A stretch of 52,145 bases of DNA from contig VGZH01000037.1 in assembly GCA_016872645.1 (NCBI GenBank), forward strand, positions 1 through 52,145, written 5' to 3'. Positions 51,412-52,145 of the stretch are shown here, in pieces (position 1 is the first letter of the stretch; each line of letters starts with the position of its first letter). The notes below the pieces were generated by a model. The model saw nothing but the letters and a program-made list of their open reading frames with translations. It did not search any database and was not told the origin of the DNA. This stretch comes from Planctomycetota bacterium (GTDB lineage: Bacteria > Planctomycetota > Planctomycetia > Planctomycetales > Planctomycetaceae). The position numbers and the translations under genes are program-made.

Positions 51412-52145
51412 TCACTCGTGCCGCAGTGCTTCGATGGGGTCCATCATCGCGGCGCGGCGAGCGGGATAGAGGCCGAAGGCTACGCCGACAACCACCGAGA
51501 TGCCAAAGGCCACGAAGAACGACCACGCGGCGAACATCGGTTCCACAGCTTGCAGGTGGAGTGGCAGACTTTTCCAAACGTCACTGAACCAGTTTTGGAG
51601 CATCCAGCGGACTCCTTGGGTCGCAGGGCTGCAAAGCCAGCCACAAGCCATGCCGAGCGCTCCGCCGGTTCCAGTCAGCACGACGGTCTCGGCGAGAAAC
51701 TGGCTGATGATGTCGCGGCGTTTCGCTCCCAGTGCGCGGCGAATGCCAATTTCGCGAGTTCGTTCGGTGACGGTCGCCAGCATGATATTCATGATCCCGA
51801 TGCCGCCGACCACCAGCGAGATGCCGGCGATCACCACCAGCAGAGCGTTGAACATCATTTGCAGCATCTCGGCCTGGCGAAGCAATTCCTTGGGCACAAC
51901 GACCGCGTATTCTGGTGTTTTGTGAAAGCGTTCGAGCTGTGTCTTGATCAGATCCGCGGTTTGCTCGACTTGATCGATATCGGCGACGGTCACGGTGATT
52001 TGATTGAGCTGGATGATCTCACCTTCGCGCCCGCCGGCTTTGGCCGTGAAGACTTGGTCGCCGATGCGTGCTCGAAAGGTTGGCAGTGGAATGTAAACGT
52101 CGGCGTTATAGTCGCGGCCCTCGAGACTGCTGCCGATCGCGGCGG
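51412..52145 (-). CDS. MacB/FtsX-type ABC transporter permease (5' part cut by window edge)
   Basis: The frame is open leftward from the right edge, so the N-terminus is missing; about 243 codons are present. The visible part holds the end of the periplasmic MacB core domain (the ITVTVADIDQVEQT strand region), and then the FtsX-like membrane domain with three to four helices, including GGIGIMNIMLATVTERTREI and IGIRRALGAKRRDI. The C-terminus PARRAAMMDPIEALRHE is the standard end of this family. It is probably part of a tripartite or MacB-like export system whose ATPase lies beyond the window. Confidence 0.93.
   Translation of the reverse strand, partial: AAIGSSLEGRDYNADVYIPLPTFRARIGDQVFTAKAGGREGEIIQLNQITVTVADIDQVEQTADLIKTQLERFHKTPEYAVVVPKELLRQAEMLQMMFNALLVVIAGISLVVGGIGIMNIMLATVTERTREIGIRRALGAKRRDIISQFLAETVVLTGTGGALGMACGWLCSPATQGVRWMLQNWFSDVWKSLPLHLQAVEPMFAAWSFFVAFGISVVVGVAFGLYPARRAAMMDPIEALRHE

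Noticed and set aside
1-52145. tRNA, rRNA, riboswitch, transposase or integrase genes
   Set aside because: No cloverleaf, conserved aptamer core or recombinase motif was recognised by eye; a covariance-model search would be needed to exclude small RNAs.

Overview
The window reads as a chromosomal segment of a Planctomycetota bacterium, probably class Planctomycetia. This is an inference from gene content and style: secreted proteins carrying LEPR-XLL-like N-terminal motifs, several Gfo/Idh/MocA oxidoreductases (one with a Tat signal, one fused to WD40 repeats), a redoxin/cytochrome c/copper-monooxygenase fusion, a secreted alpha-toroid protein, a planctomycete-style ClpS, a giant RTX-repeat protein, GC-rich codon use, and many palindromic elements between genes. 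I saw no tRNA, rRNA, CRISPR array, transposase, integrase or phage gene.

Layout. 1-8.5 kb is an envelope region. A WecA/TagO-like prenyl-phosphate sugar transferase and an O-antigen-ligase-like protein (cut by the left edge) run leftward. A rod-shape/elongasome cluster mreB-mreC-mreD-mrdA(PBP2) plus a small protein runs rightward. 8.6-10.1 kb holds two unrecognised leftward genes, one with a PD-(D/E)XK-like N-terminus and a winged-helix-like C-terminus. 10.2-12.6 kb is yjcH-actP (acetate uptake). 13.0-17.5 kb runs rightward: a frame-broken LEPR-XLL protein, clpS, a secreted alpha-toroid protein, a KDG-kinase-like sugar kinase and pepT. 17.6-18.8 kb is cinA with a degenerate amidase site. 19.1-19.7 kb is a membrane protein with an acidic tail. 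19.7-23.3 kb is a leftward operon: secreted repeat protein, dolichol-phosphate-mannose-synthase-like glycosyltransferase, histidine kinase, response regulator. 23.6-26.6 kb carries the redoxin/cytochrome/monooxygenase fusion and an oxidoreductase.

26.7-31.2 kb has cstA and an RTX protein with about 60 nonapeptides. 31.5-34.7 kb has small proteins, a quinone-reductase-like MDR enzyme and a cyclase-family hydrolase. 34.8-40.2 kb runs rightward: WD40-oxidoreductase fusion, hisH, an ABC-2 permease and recJ. 40.3-43.4 kb holds a PQQ-propeller protein, a lipoprotein and a coiled-coil zinc-ribbon protein. 43.4-51.2 kb is leftward: a decayed gene remnant, trmL, a Tat-exported oxidoreductase, an atypical ileS, a purine nucleoside phosphorylase and a very acidic protein. 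The right edge cuts a MacB-like permease.

Most of the window is housekeeping and envelope biology, and I found no convincing defence or mobile system. The most unusual material is (i) several families of palindromic intergenic elements, one of them present twice inside operons, (ii) three G-quadruplex-capable intergenic tracts, two of them in matching positions just upstream of start codons, (iii) unusual domain fusions and insertions, and (iv) conserved enzymes with altered catalytic signatures (CinA, IleS).
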